From assembly GCF_041435495.1 (NCBI RefSeq), contig NZ_CP108644.1, forward strand, positions 6,681,501 to 6,745,500: a stretch of 64,000 nucleotides of DNA, written 5' to 3'. The DNA is from Streptomyces sp. NBC_01116 (GTDB taxonomy: Bacteria > Actinomycetota > Actinomycetes > Streptomycetales > Streptomycetaceae). Below the pieces are notes generated by a model that made no database searches, had not been told where the DNA came from, and saw nothing but the letters and a program-made list of their open reading frames with translations. Of this stretch, positions 58,101-64,000 are shown piece after piece. The stretch's first letter is position 1; each line of letters starts with the position of its first letter. Both the position numbers and the translations under genes were made by a program.

Positions 58101-59355
58101 GCTCGGCCACCACGGCGCGCAGCAGCGCCGCGAGCCGCTCGGCGAGACGCTCGACCGTGGAGCGGTCGAACAGGTCGGTGGAGAAGTCCCAGTAGCCGCG
58201 GAAGCTCCTCGCCTCGGGGATCATGTGCAGGAAGACGTCGTACTTGGCCGTGCCCGCGTGCACGTACATCCGCTCGGCCGCCACCCCCGGCAGGTCCAGC
58301 GCCGGGGCCGGTGCGTCGTCCACTCCGATGACCACCTGGAACAGGGGAAAGCGGCCGGGCGAGCGCTCCACGTCCAGCTCGCGGATCAGATGGGAGTAGG
58401 GGACGTCGCGGTGCGCCACGGCACCTCGGACCACCGCCTTGGCCCGGCCCACCAGATCGGCGAAGGAGTCCTGGGGCGTGACGCGCTGACGCAGCGGCAT
58501 GACGTCGGACAGGCAGGCGATCAACGGCACCAGGTCCTCGTCGTCCCGGCGGGAGACCGGTGTGCCGACGACCACGTCGTCCTGTGCCGAAGCATGGGAC
58601 ACGAGGGCGGCGACGGCGGCCGCCAGCACGGCGAACGGAGTGGCCCTGGCCGCACGGGCCACGCGGCGTATCCCCTCACCGGTCTCACCGTCGAGGACGA
58701 ACTCCACCCGGTCGCCGCGGAAACCCGGCGCCGTGGGACGGGGCCGGTCGAAGGGGAACGACGACTCCTCCGGAGCCCCGGCCAGGGTTCTCCTCCAATA
58801 CTCCGTACTGGTCCCGGACGGGGCCTTCTGCTGTTCGGCATAGGGGCCGGACTGCAACGGAACCTCGGGCAGGCCGGCTTCCGTGCCGCTCAGCGCCGCC
58901 CGGTAGAGCGCGCTGAACTCGGTGTCCAGCAGCCCCCAGCACCAACCGTCGATCACCGCGTGGTGGACGGCCACGACCAGGACGGCGTCGTCGTCGGCCA
59001 GCCGCAGCAGCGTCGCCCTCAGCAGCGGCGGACGGTGCAGGACGACCGGCCGGACGGCCGCCTCGGCGAGTGCGCCGGACAGCTCCGCCGGAGCGACGAA
59101 ACGCACGGTGAGGTCGACGGGGGACGGGTCCAGGACGGTCTGCCGGGGCACTCCGTCGACGAGGTGGAGTCGACTGCGCAGCGCCTCGTGGCGCACCACG
59201 ATGCCGTCGAGCGCCGCCTGGACGGCGCCGGGCACGATCCGGGCGCCCCGCAGACGGTACGTCCAGGACTCCAGGTAGCGCGAGGCGCCCTCCTGGAACT
59301 GGTCGTTGAGCCAGATCGACTCCTGCTCGAAGGACATGGGGTACGTGGGGTTCAT
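55105..59355 (-). CDS. NRPS with terminal reductase (C-A-PCP-R)
   Basis: 1416 aa from ATG 59355 (GGAGAG 9 nt upstream). Condensation domain 1-440 with intact HHAVIDG (131-137); adenylation domain about 455-960 with LIYTSGSTGRPKG; PCP with S986 in LGGHSLLA; reductase domain from about 1055 with GATGFLGAF and Y1219/K1223 in GYTRSKW. Reading specificity positions by eye gives Asp-Val-Gln-Phe-Val-Ala-Gln-Val-Val, which resembles proline/pipecolate-type codes; this is tentative. The enzyme should accept an aminoacyl group from the free PCP, add one amino acid and release a dipeptide aldehyde that can cyclise to an imine. Its R domain is similar in plan to that of PKS3. Last gene of a three-gene operon. 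Confidence 0.95.
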   Translation of the reverse strand: MNPTYPMSFEQESIWLNDQFQEGASRYLESWTYRLRGARIVPGAVQAALDGIVVRHEALRSRLHLVDGVPRQTVLDPSPVDLTVRFVAPAELSGALAEAAVRPVVLHRPPLLRATLLRLADDDAVLVVAVHHAVIDGWCWGLLDTEFSALYRAALSGTEAGLPEVPLQSGPYAEQQKAPSGTSTEYWRRTLAGAPEESSFPFDRPRPTAPGFRGDRVEFVLDGETGEGIRRVARAARATPFAVLAAAVAALVSHASAQDDVVVGTPVSRRDDEDLVPLIACLSDVMPLRQRVTPQDSFADLVGRAKAVVRGAVAHRDVPYSHLIRELDVERSPGRFPLFQVVIGVDDAPAPALDLPGVAAERMYVHAGTAKYDVFLHMIPEARSFRGYWDFSTDLFDRSTVERLAERLAALLRAVVAEPLRPLAELDLLPAAEHTLLEEWARGDTPASGPPPVHEAVAAQALRTPDALAVVHGDRSLTYAELDAAATAVAARLVDGGAAGRPVGVCLRRSPELAVAVLGVLRAGCCLLPLDPDYPADRIAHMAADSGIRTVLTQRDLSGLVPGVRALVMDDLVPPASPARPSTVSPGDPAYLIYTSGSTGRPKGVALPHRALANLIAWQGARSGAGPGTRTLQFAPLNFDVAFQELFGTWATGGTLVMVDEDVRRDPVGLLDLLAAEHVERLFLPFVALQQLTECARATDRRLPALREVVTAGEQLQVTPALREFFRDRAPGAVLENQYGPSETHVVTAERLAGDPDLWPVSPSVGRPIAGTGIRLLDASLRPVPVGSVGELCVSGESLADGYLGEPELTARKFPTVGGTRLYRTGDLARYLPDGRLQCLGRRDDQVKIRGHRVETGEMESALRALPGVADAAVVAQEQSAGGRRLLGYYLGTAEAETLRRALARQLPEYMVPPVLMVLDAFPLTPSGKLDRAALPSPEQLDTAPSDAYVAPATPTQERIAAVWAEVLGLARVGVRDDFFALGGHSLLATRLVLRLRQELGTGLPLSAVPANPTVEQLAALVDGAAPAEEPDLSAEIALPDDIVPADEVVAFSSDPAQVLLTGATGFLGAFTLHALLERTGATVHCLVRGADREQADKRLRSVLDGYGLWDERCERRVSVVHGDLAQPLLGLPEKDFDVLARTVDAVYHVGAAVNLVAPYGQLRAATVDGTATVLRLAARHRTVPVHHVSTVGVYTGSAGRPVGPEHPTGPPGALRHGYTRSKWVAEGLVEVARARGLPVSLYRPTRIAGHSRTGACQRGDYFWLMLKGCVQVQAAPAGVDTAFDLAPVDYVADALVELSRGAGASGRTYHLAAGRLLRLETALGWLRARGYDLPGVEPRAWLERIGESPGNAAFPLLSTLVEEFTGSGSEGGLVFDPGAAVDELSGTGVVCPQDHEEMFGACADRFVREGWLPEP

Positions 59356-59451
59356 GGGACGGGGCTCTCCGGTGTGGGTTCGACAGGGGGGCGGACGGCG
59401 GCGTGCGCAGGCGTGGTTTCCGGCCGCCGTCCGGATACCTCGGGCCGCTGT

Positions 59452-60948
59452 TCAGAGCGAAGCGCTCAGGGAGCGGTGGTCGAGCTTCCCGTTGGCCGTC
59501 GTGGGCAGAGCGGACCGGCGCTCGACGGTGCGCGGCACCATGTAGGCGGGCAGAAGGGAGACCAGTGCCCGGCGGACGGAGCGGGAGCCCGGATCGTCGG
59601 ACTCCTCGGAGGTGTAGAACATCGCGAGCCGCTCGTACCCGCTGCCTTCCGCGGCCACCGGTACGACCGCGGCCTCGCGCACTCCGGGGATGCTCCGGGC
59701 GGCGGCCTCGATCTCGGCCGGCTCGACGCGGTGCCCGGAGATCTTCACCTGACGGTCGGCCCGGCCGTGGAAGTGCAGCACGCCTTCGGCGTCCAGACGC
59801 CCCAGGTCGCCGGTGCGGTACACCCGGACCGGGGCGCCGTCGAGCATGACGGTGGGAAAGGCCGCGGCGGTGTCCTCCGGGGCGTTCAGGTAGCCGGCGG
59901 CCAGACCGTGTCCCGACAGGCAGATCTCCGCCTGGACGCCCGGGGCGGCCGGTCGGTCGCCATCGAGGAGATGGACGGCGGTGCCGGGGACGGGTGTTCC
60001 GATCGGGATCCCTCCGGCGCGGGCGCAGTCCGCGGCGGTGACCCGGTGGGTGGTGGCGAACACGCAGCTCTCCACCGGGCCGTAACCGTTGGTCAGGAGG
60101 GTGGACGGATACCGGTTCAGGAACCGTGCGACGTGTTCGGAGGAGAGGCGCTCACCTCCCGTGAGGACCTGCCGGACGCCCGCGAAGCAGGGGCGGCGCG
60201 GGTCGTCCTCGTCCACGAACAGGTTGAACAGGGTGGACGTCAGCCAGACGGTATCGACCCCGGTCTCGGCGACCAGGTCCGCGAGGGTGCTGGGCAGCAG
60301 GTAGTCCGTGGGCGCGATGACGCAGGTGCCACCGCTGGTCAGCGGTCCCCACAGCTCCATACTGAAGGCGTCCCAGGCCGGCGGGGCGGCCTGTAGGACG
60401 ACCCGGCCGGGGCCGAAGTCCGCGAAGGCTCCCGGGCCGCCGAACAGACGGGTCGTGGCGCGGTGCGGGGAGAGGACGCCCTTGGGGGACCCGGTGGTCC
60501 CGGAGGTGAAGAAGACCGCGGCGGGGGCGTCGGGGCCGATGTAGGCAGAGGGCCCCGCCGTCCTGCGGGCGGCGGCCCGCGCCAGCGATCCGGCGGGGGG
60601 CGACCAGTGCCCCCGGCCGGAGTCGTCGGTGACCAGGACGGGCGAGTCCAGCGCGGCGGTCACCCGGGCGACCCGTTCCCGGGGCCAGCGAGGATCAAGA
60701 GCGGCGTAGGCCGCGCCGCACTTGAGGACGGCGAGGAGAACGGCCGCCAGGCGGGACGAGCGGGGCAGCAGGATGGGGACCACCGTGCCGGGGAGGACGC
60801 CCACGGCGGCGAGTTCCTGGGCGTGGACGTCGGACGCGGCGTCGAGCGTCGCGTAGTCGACGTACTCGCTGCCGTCGATGAGAGCGGGCGCGGTGGGGCG
60901 TATGCGGGCCTGCTCCGCCACGGCGGTGTGGATGAGGTGAGAGTGCAT
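59452..60948 (-). CDS. free-standing NRPS adenylation domain
   Basis: 498 aa from ATG 60948, which has AGGAG 8 nt upstream; an overlapping TTG at 61002 would add 18 residues that look non-conserved. Core motifs: FFTSGTTGSPKGV (A3), WDAFSMELWG (A4; Asp235 equivalent present, so an alpha-amino acid is likely), NGYGPVESCVFATT (A5), YRTGDLGRLDAEG (A7), GRADRQVKISGHRVEP (A8) and NGKLDHRSL (A10, catalytic Lys). Specificity positions read by eye are Asp-Ala-Met-Trp-Leu-Gly-Gly-Val-Phe; I do not recognise a confident match. It presumably loads the free PCP encoded just upstream, making the starter unit for the C-A-PCP-R protein. Confidence 0.93.
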   Translation of the reverse strand: MHSHLIHTAVAEQARIRPTAPALIDGSEYVDYATLDAASDVHAQELAAVGVLPGTVVPILLPRSSRLAAVLLAVLKCGAAYAALDPRWPRERVARVTAALDSPVLVTDDSGRGHWSPPAGSLARAAARRTAGPSAYIGPDAPAAVFFTSGTTGSPKGVLSPHRATTRLFGGPGAFADFGPGRVVLQAAPPAWDAFSMELWGPLTSGGTCVIAPTDYLLPSTLADLVAETGVDTVWLTSTLFNLFVDEDDPRRPCFAGVRQVLTGGERLSSEHVARFLNRYPSTLLTNGYGPVESCVFATTHRVTAADCARAGGIPIGTPVPGTAVHLLDGDRPAAPGVQAEICLSGHGLAAGYLNAPEDTAAAFPTVMLDGAPVRVYRTGDLGRLDAEGVLHFHGRADRQVKISGHRVEPAEIEAAARSIPGVREAAVVPVAAEGSGYERLAMFYTSEESDDPGSRSVRRALVSLLPAYMVPRTVERRSALPTTANGKLDHRSLSASL

Positions 60949-60998
60949 GGAGCGCGCTCCTGAGCGGCCGGACGGGCGGTGGAAAGGGTGACGGGAAC

Positions 60999-61235
60999 TC
61001 AAGCGACGAGGCCGGTGGCGAAGTCGCCGAGGGACTCCGCCTCGAAGAGCGCCTCCGGAGCGGCCTTGATCCGCAAGTCCTTGGCGAGACGGGCACAGAT
61101 GCGCATGGCCTGCAGCGAACTGCCGCCGAAATCATAGAAGTCGTCGTCGGGGGCGACCTGTGCGACGTTGAGCACCTCCGCGACTATCGCGAGGACGGCT
61201 GCGGCGGCGGGTGCGCTCGCTGCTTGCTGAGGCAT
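60999..61235 (-). CDS. free-standing peptidyl carrier protein
   Basis: 78 aa from ATG 61235. It has the carrier-protein helix pattern with the phosphopantetheine site in DFYDFGGSSLQAM (S40 expected). First gene of the NRPS operon, followed after about 50 bp by the free A domain that probably charges it. No docking or extra domain is visible, so it must meet the condensation domain of the third protein in trans. Confidence 0.9.
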   Translation of the reverse strand: MPQQAASAPAAAAVLAIVAEVLNVAQVAPDDDFYDFGGSSLQAMRICARLAKDLRIKAAPEALFEAESLGDFATGLVA

Positions 61236-61591
61236 GGAGATTCTCCAGGTGGTGGTCGGCGGTTCGGATGCCAGGTCGTCCGAGAGGTGGGAAAGTGCCT
61301 GCTGGACCGCCCGCCCGCCTGCGTGAAGCGGATGAACGGCGGCACCTCCTCGTCGGCAGGAGGCAGTCCGTCAAAGAGGGACGAGCATCCGACCTGTTCG
61401 GTTGCCCTGGAGTCTCCTCGTCCGGAGCCCGCCCACGGCGGCCTGTCACGGCCCATGCTGGGCGTCGCCCCGCAAAAGGCGCTCAAATGCTCCACAAGCC
61501 CCGGCGCCGCAGCGCGGCGACAGCCGGCGACCCCCCGACGTCCGACGGCGTCCACCGCGTCCGGGACCACGACCACACCGGGAATCCGTGC

Positions 61592-61849
61592 TGCGGCGCG
61601 GCCGGATCGCTGGCGGCCGCACGGGATCACGCCGCGGGCTTCGCCGCCTACGAGCGTGACACCCGTGCGTTCGTGACCCTGAACCAGGATCAGGTCGGCA
61701 CGGGCGATGCCGCCCCTTTCCCGACCACCGCCCGGGCGCTGGAGCAGCGCAACACCATGCTGCGCTCGCTGGGCTCCCTGCCGCCCCCGACGGAGGGGCG
61801 GCCGGCCCATTCTGCTCTGGTGCTACCGGAGTTCAGGCTCCCGGGGTGA
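61592..61849 (+). pseudogene. C-terminal remnant of an FAD-dependent aromatic monooxygenase-type gene
   Basis: In this frame, GSLAAARDHAAGFAAYERDT followed by RAFVTLNQDQV and ending HSALVLPEF resembles the C-terminus of group A flavin monooxygenases (typically AFAAYERRLRPFVEANQ). No FAD-binding region lies upstream: 61236-61591 shows only non-coding-looking sequence plus the NRPS promoter region on the other strand. So it is a 5'-truncated relic, and its end overlaps the convergent dehydrogenase gene by 17 bp. It probably marks the cluster edge. Confidence 0.5.
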
Positions 61850-63539
61850 GGTCGGCCCCTGTCTGCCGGGGAACCCGCAGGGGGTTGTCGTCGCGGAGTT
61901 CGGGGGGCAGGAGGGCGTCGGGGAAGGACTGGTAGCAGACCGGGCGCAGCCAGCGCTCGACGGCGAGGGTGCCGACGCTCGTCGTCCCGGGCGAGCTCGT
62001 CGCCGGCCACGGCCCCCCGTGCACCATCGCGTGGCAGACCTCGACGCCGGTGGGCCAGCCGCCCCACAGAACACGGCCCGCCCGCTCCTCCAGCACCGGC
62101 AGCAGAGCGATGGCCGTCGCCCGGTCGGCGTCGGTCGCGTGCAGGGTGGCCGTCAGCTGCCCCTCCAACTCCTCCAGCAGGGATCGGAGTTCGTCCGTCC
62201 CCGACCAGCGCACGACGAGCCCGGCCGCGCCGAAGACCTCGCCGGAGAGGTCCTCGTGCGCGGTGTACGCGGCCGCGTCGCACGCCAGGACGACGGGGGC
62301 CGGTGCGTACGGGCCGGCCCCGGCCGCGCCCCGGGCCACCTCCCGTACGCCCGGTACGGCCTCCCGCCGCCGTACGCCCTCGGTGTACGCGCGGGCGATG
62401 TCCGGGGTGAGCATGACCTGCCCCTCCGCGGCCTTCACGGCCCGGGCCGCGGCCGAGAGGAAGGCGTCGCCCGCCGGTCCGGCCGGCAGCAGCAGGAGGC
62501 CGGGGTTGGTGCAGAACTGGCCCGCGCCGGCCGTCAGCGACGCCACGTACGCGTCGGCCGCCCGCTCCGGTTCCGCGAGGGCCCCGTCGAGCATGATCAC
62601 AGGATTGACCGCGGACATCTCGGCGTGGACCGGGACGGGCACGGGGCGCGACCTGGCGGCGGCGATCAGCGCCAGCCCGCCGGTCCGGGAGCCGGTGAAC
62701 CCCACCGCGGTGATCCGCGGATCGCCGACCAGGGCGAGGCCGACGTCGTGCCCCCGGCCCACCAGCAGGGAGAACACCCCGGCCGGCATGCCGGTGCGCG
62801 TGGCCGCGGCCGTGACGGCGCGGGCCACCGCCTCGCCGGTGCCCGGGTGCGCCGGATGCGCCTTGACCACCACGGGGCAGCCGGCGGCCAGCGCGGACGC
62901 GGTGTCGCCGCCCGCGACCGAGAACGCCAGCGGGAAGTTGCTCGCCCCGAACACGGCCACCGGGCCGAGCGGGATCCGCCGGAGCCGTACGTCCGTGCCG
63001 GAGGGGCCGGAGTCGATCCGGGCACCGAGGGCCGCCCCGCTCCGGACCAGTTCGGCGAAGAGGCGCAACTGCATGCAGGTGCGCCCCCGTTCACCGGTCA
63101 GCCGGGCCGACGGGAGTCCGGTCTCCCGGGCGGCGAGTTCCAGCAGGGCGTCGCCGAGCGCCTCGATCTCCTCCGCGCAGGCGTCGAGGAAGGCCGCCCG
63201 CCGCTCGGGCGGCAGGGCGCGGAAGGCGCGGGCGTCCGCCGCGGCGAGCCGGGCCGCCTCGGCGACCTGTTCCGTCGAGGCGTCCCGGTGCGGAGGGCCG
63301 AACGGTTCGCCGGTCGCGGCGGTGACCGCGTACCAGGCGTCCCCGGTGCCGGGGACCTCGCGGCCTGCCAGGAGCGAGTGTCCGGTCAGGGGCGAGTGCC
63401 CGGTCAGGGGTGAGCTCCCGGTCGGAGGCGAGTTCCGGTCCAGGGGTGAGCTCCCGGCAAGGGGCGCGGGGCCGTTCAGGGGAGCGGGTCCGTTCGGGGA
63501 GGGGTCCCCGGGCAGAGAGGGGTTTCCGGTCGGGTTCAC
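61833..63539 (-). CDS. aldehyde dehydrogenase, alpha-ketoglutaric semialdehyde (2,5-dioxovalerate) dehydrogenase-like
   Basis: 568 aa from GTG 63539 (AGGGAGA 9 nt upstream). The ALDH core shows VAVFGASNFPLAFSVAGGDT (cofactor pocket), HAEMSAVNPVIML with the general base Glu, and the catalytic Cys in AGQFCTNPGL. The pattern matches the ketoglutaric-semialdehyde branch, the last step of hydroxyproline and sugar-acid catabolism, producing 2-oxoglutarate with NAD(P). The first ~60 residues are an unusual run of hexapeptide repeats (PLTGHS, PLNGPA and similar) encoded by an 18-bp tandem repeat. The divergent oxidase gene supports hydroxyproline catabolism. Probably outside the biosynthetic cluster. 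Confidence 0.9.
   Translation of the reverse strand: MNPTGNPSLPGDPSPNGPAPLNGPAPLAGSSPLDRNSPPTGSSPLTGHSPLTGHSLLAGREVPGTGDAWYAVTAATGEPFGPPHRDASTEQVAEAARLAAADARAFRALPPERRAAFLDACAEEIEALGDALLELAARETGLPSARLTGERGRTCMQLRLFAELVRSGAALGARIDSGPSGTDVRLRRIPLGPVAVFGASNFPLAFSVAGGDTASALAAGCPVVVKAHPAHPGTGEAVARAVTAAATRTGMPAGVFSLLVGRGHDVGLALVGDPRITAVGFTGSRTGGLALIAAARSRPVPVPVHAEMSAVNPVIMLDGALAEPERAADAYVASLTAGAGQFCTNPGLLLLPAGPAGDAFLSAAARAVKAAEGQVMLTPDIARAYTEGVRRREAVPGVREVARGAAGAGPYAPAPVVLACDAAAYTAHEDLSGEVFGAAGLVVRWSGTDELRSLLEELEGQLTATLHATDADRATAIALLPVLEERAGRVLWGGWPTGVEVCHAMVHGGPWPATSSPGTTSVGTLAVERWLRPVCYQSFPDALLPPELRDDNPLRVPRQTGADLTPGA
63376..63501 (-). repeat. 18-bp tandem repeat, seven units, encoding an N-terminal hexapeptide repeat
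   Basis: Units on the plus strand begin GAGTGTCCGGTCAGGGGC, GAGTGCCCGGTCAGGGGT and GAGCTCCCGGTCGGAGGC and degenerate toward 63501. All are in frame within the dehydrogenase gene and encode Pro/Gly/Ser-rich hexapeptides before the conserved ALDH start. Confidence 0.85.
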
Positions 63540-63619
63540 AGCGATGCGTCTCCCTGTGCGCGCCGGTGAGCGGCGCGCCGTCGTGGGGTGCCCGGGTGAA
63601 AGTCACCGGGGCGGTGGCG

Positions 63620-63671
63620 TTGTCCTCGGGTCGTCCGGATGTATAGCCTAAGCAATGGCATGTGACATTGC
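63620..63671 (+). promoter_or_regulatory. promoter and operator-like inverted repeat for the oxidase gene
   Basis: TTGTCC (63620-63625) and TATAGC (63642-63647) with a 16-bp spacer form a credible promoter. It is followed by the inverted repeat GCAATG-N8-CATTGC (63652-63671) over the expected transcription start, typical of a repressor site (GntR-like regulators use such sites). No regulator gene is in the window. Confidence 0.45.
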
Positions 63672-63685
63672 ACTAAGGAGCGGTC

Positions 63686-64000
63686 ATGAAAGTCGTCGTC
63701 GTCGGAGCGGGCATCGTGGGCGCCGCGTGCGCGTTCCACGCCGCCGCGGCCGGGCTCGACGTCACGGTCCTCGACCGTGGTCCCGTCGGCGCGGGCACGA
63801 CCAGCCGGGGGGAGGGCAACATCCTTCTCTCCGACAAGGAGCCCGGCCCCGAACTGGAGCTGGCCCGGCTCAGCCGTGACCTCTGGGACGAGGCGGGCGA
63901 GGAACTCGGCCCGGACACCCTCGAACTGGAGGCCAAGGGCGGCCTGGTCGTCGCGAGCACGCCCGAAGCCCTCGGGGCCCTGCACGCGTTCGCCGCGCGC
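63686..64000 (+). CDS. FAD-dependent D-amino-acid/hydroxyproline oxidase-like protein, 3' end outside window
   Basis: ATG 63686 with AGGAG 5 nt upstream; 105 codons are visible. The N-terminal dinucleotide motif VVVGAGIVGAACAFHAAAAG is followed by VTVLDRGPVGAGTTSRGEGN, the DAO-family FAD signature with the Ser/Thr-rich loop. Divergent pairing with a ketoglutaric-semialdehyde dehydrogenase suggests the D-hydroxyproline oxidase/dehydrogenase step of hydroxyproline catabolism. Glycine or sarcosine oxidase-like enzymes remain possible, because the substrate-binding half is not in the window. Confidence 0.85.
   Translation, partial: MKVVVVGAGIVGAACAFHAAAAGLDVTVLDRGPVGAGTTSRGEGNILLSDKEPGPELELARLSRDLWDEAGEELGPDTLELEAKGGLVVASTPEALGALHAFAAR

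Noticed and set aside
61211..61849. Whole 212-codon plus-strand frame as a functional gene
   Set aside because: Only the last ~85 codons resemble a protein family (monooxygenase C-terminus). The start overlaps the PCP gene, and no FAD-binding domain exists.

Overview
The window is high-GC actinobacterial DNA, almost certainly Streptomyces. The reasons are near-saturated G/C at third codon positions, GTG and TTG starts, SARP and gamma-butyrolactone (GBL) regulators, rare TTA codons, and giant modular PKS genes. About 61 of the 64 kb is one biosynthetic gene cluster; the last 2 kb looks like primary metabolism (hydroxyproline catabolism).

Layout. 0-5 kb: regulatory island with the end of an SDR gene, an AfsA-type GBL synthase, a divergent ArpA/ScbR-type receptor, an IS701-transposase-like gene that has lost its usual first acidic residues, and a SARP activator whose stop codon lies in the end of a 168-bp MITE-like element. 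5.2-19 kb (+): PKS1 (KSQ loading module and two extension modules). 19-37.4 kb (-): a deoxysugar glycosyltransferase, PKS3 (one module plus a terminal thioester-reductase domain) and PKS2 (two modules). 37.8-39.2 kb: a divergent MerR regulator / imine-reductase-like pair. 39.4-44.9 kb (+): a tailoring operon alternating three small NTF2/SnoaL-like proteins with three flavoenzymes (MonCI/Lsd18-like monooxygenase, acyl-CoA-dehydrogenase-fold monooxygenase, Tat-exported amine-oxidase-like enzyme). 45-49.5 kb (+): membrane O-acyltransferase, class III aminotransferase, MFS exporter. 49.5-54.7 kb (-): five overlapping or near-contiguous dTDP-deoxyaminosugar genes. 55.1-61.2 kb (-): NRPS operon of free PCP, free A domain and a C-A-PCP-R protein. 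61.6-61.8 kb: remnant of a flavin monooxygenase. 61.8-64 kb: alpha-ketoglutaric-semialdehyde dehydrogenase divergent from a partial D-amino-acid/hydroxyproline-oxidase-like gene.

How the genes may work together (inference). PKS1-PKS2-PKS3 have one loading and five extension modules. AT motifs and reductive domains predict a C12 chain with one methyl branch: conjugated triene, 5-keto, 3-hydroxy, released as an aldehyde by the R domain. Transamination at C1 and condensation with the C5 ketone would give a six-membered cyclic imine, as in coelimycin- and nigrifactin/argimycin-type polyketide alkaloids. The imine reductase, flavoenzymes, aminodeoxysugar pathway, glycosyltransferase and acyltransferase would decorate it. 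The NRPS part, which also ends in a reductase, either makes a second dipeptide aldehyde/cyclic imine or supplies an extra building block. The combination of two reductive-release enzymes, an imine reductase and an aminosugar is the most unusual aspect. A 2.6-kb near-perfect inverted repeat linking module 2 and module 4 is the most unusual DNA structure.

No rRNA, tRNA, CRISPR array or phage genes were seen.
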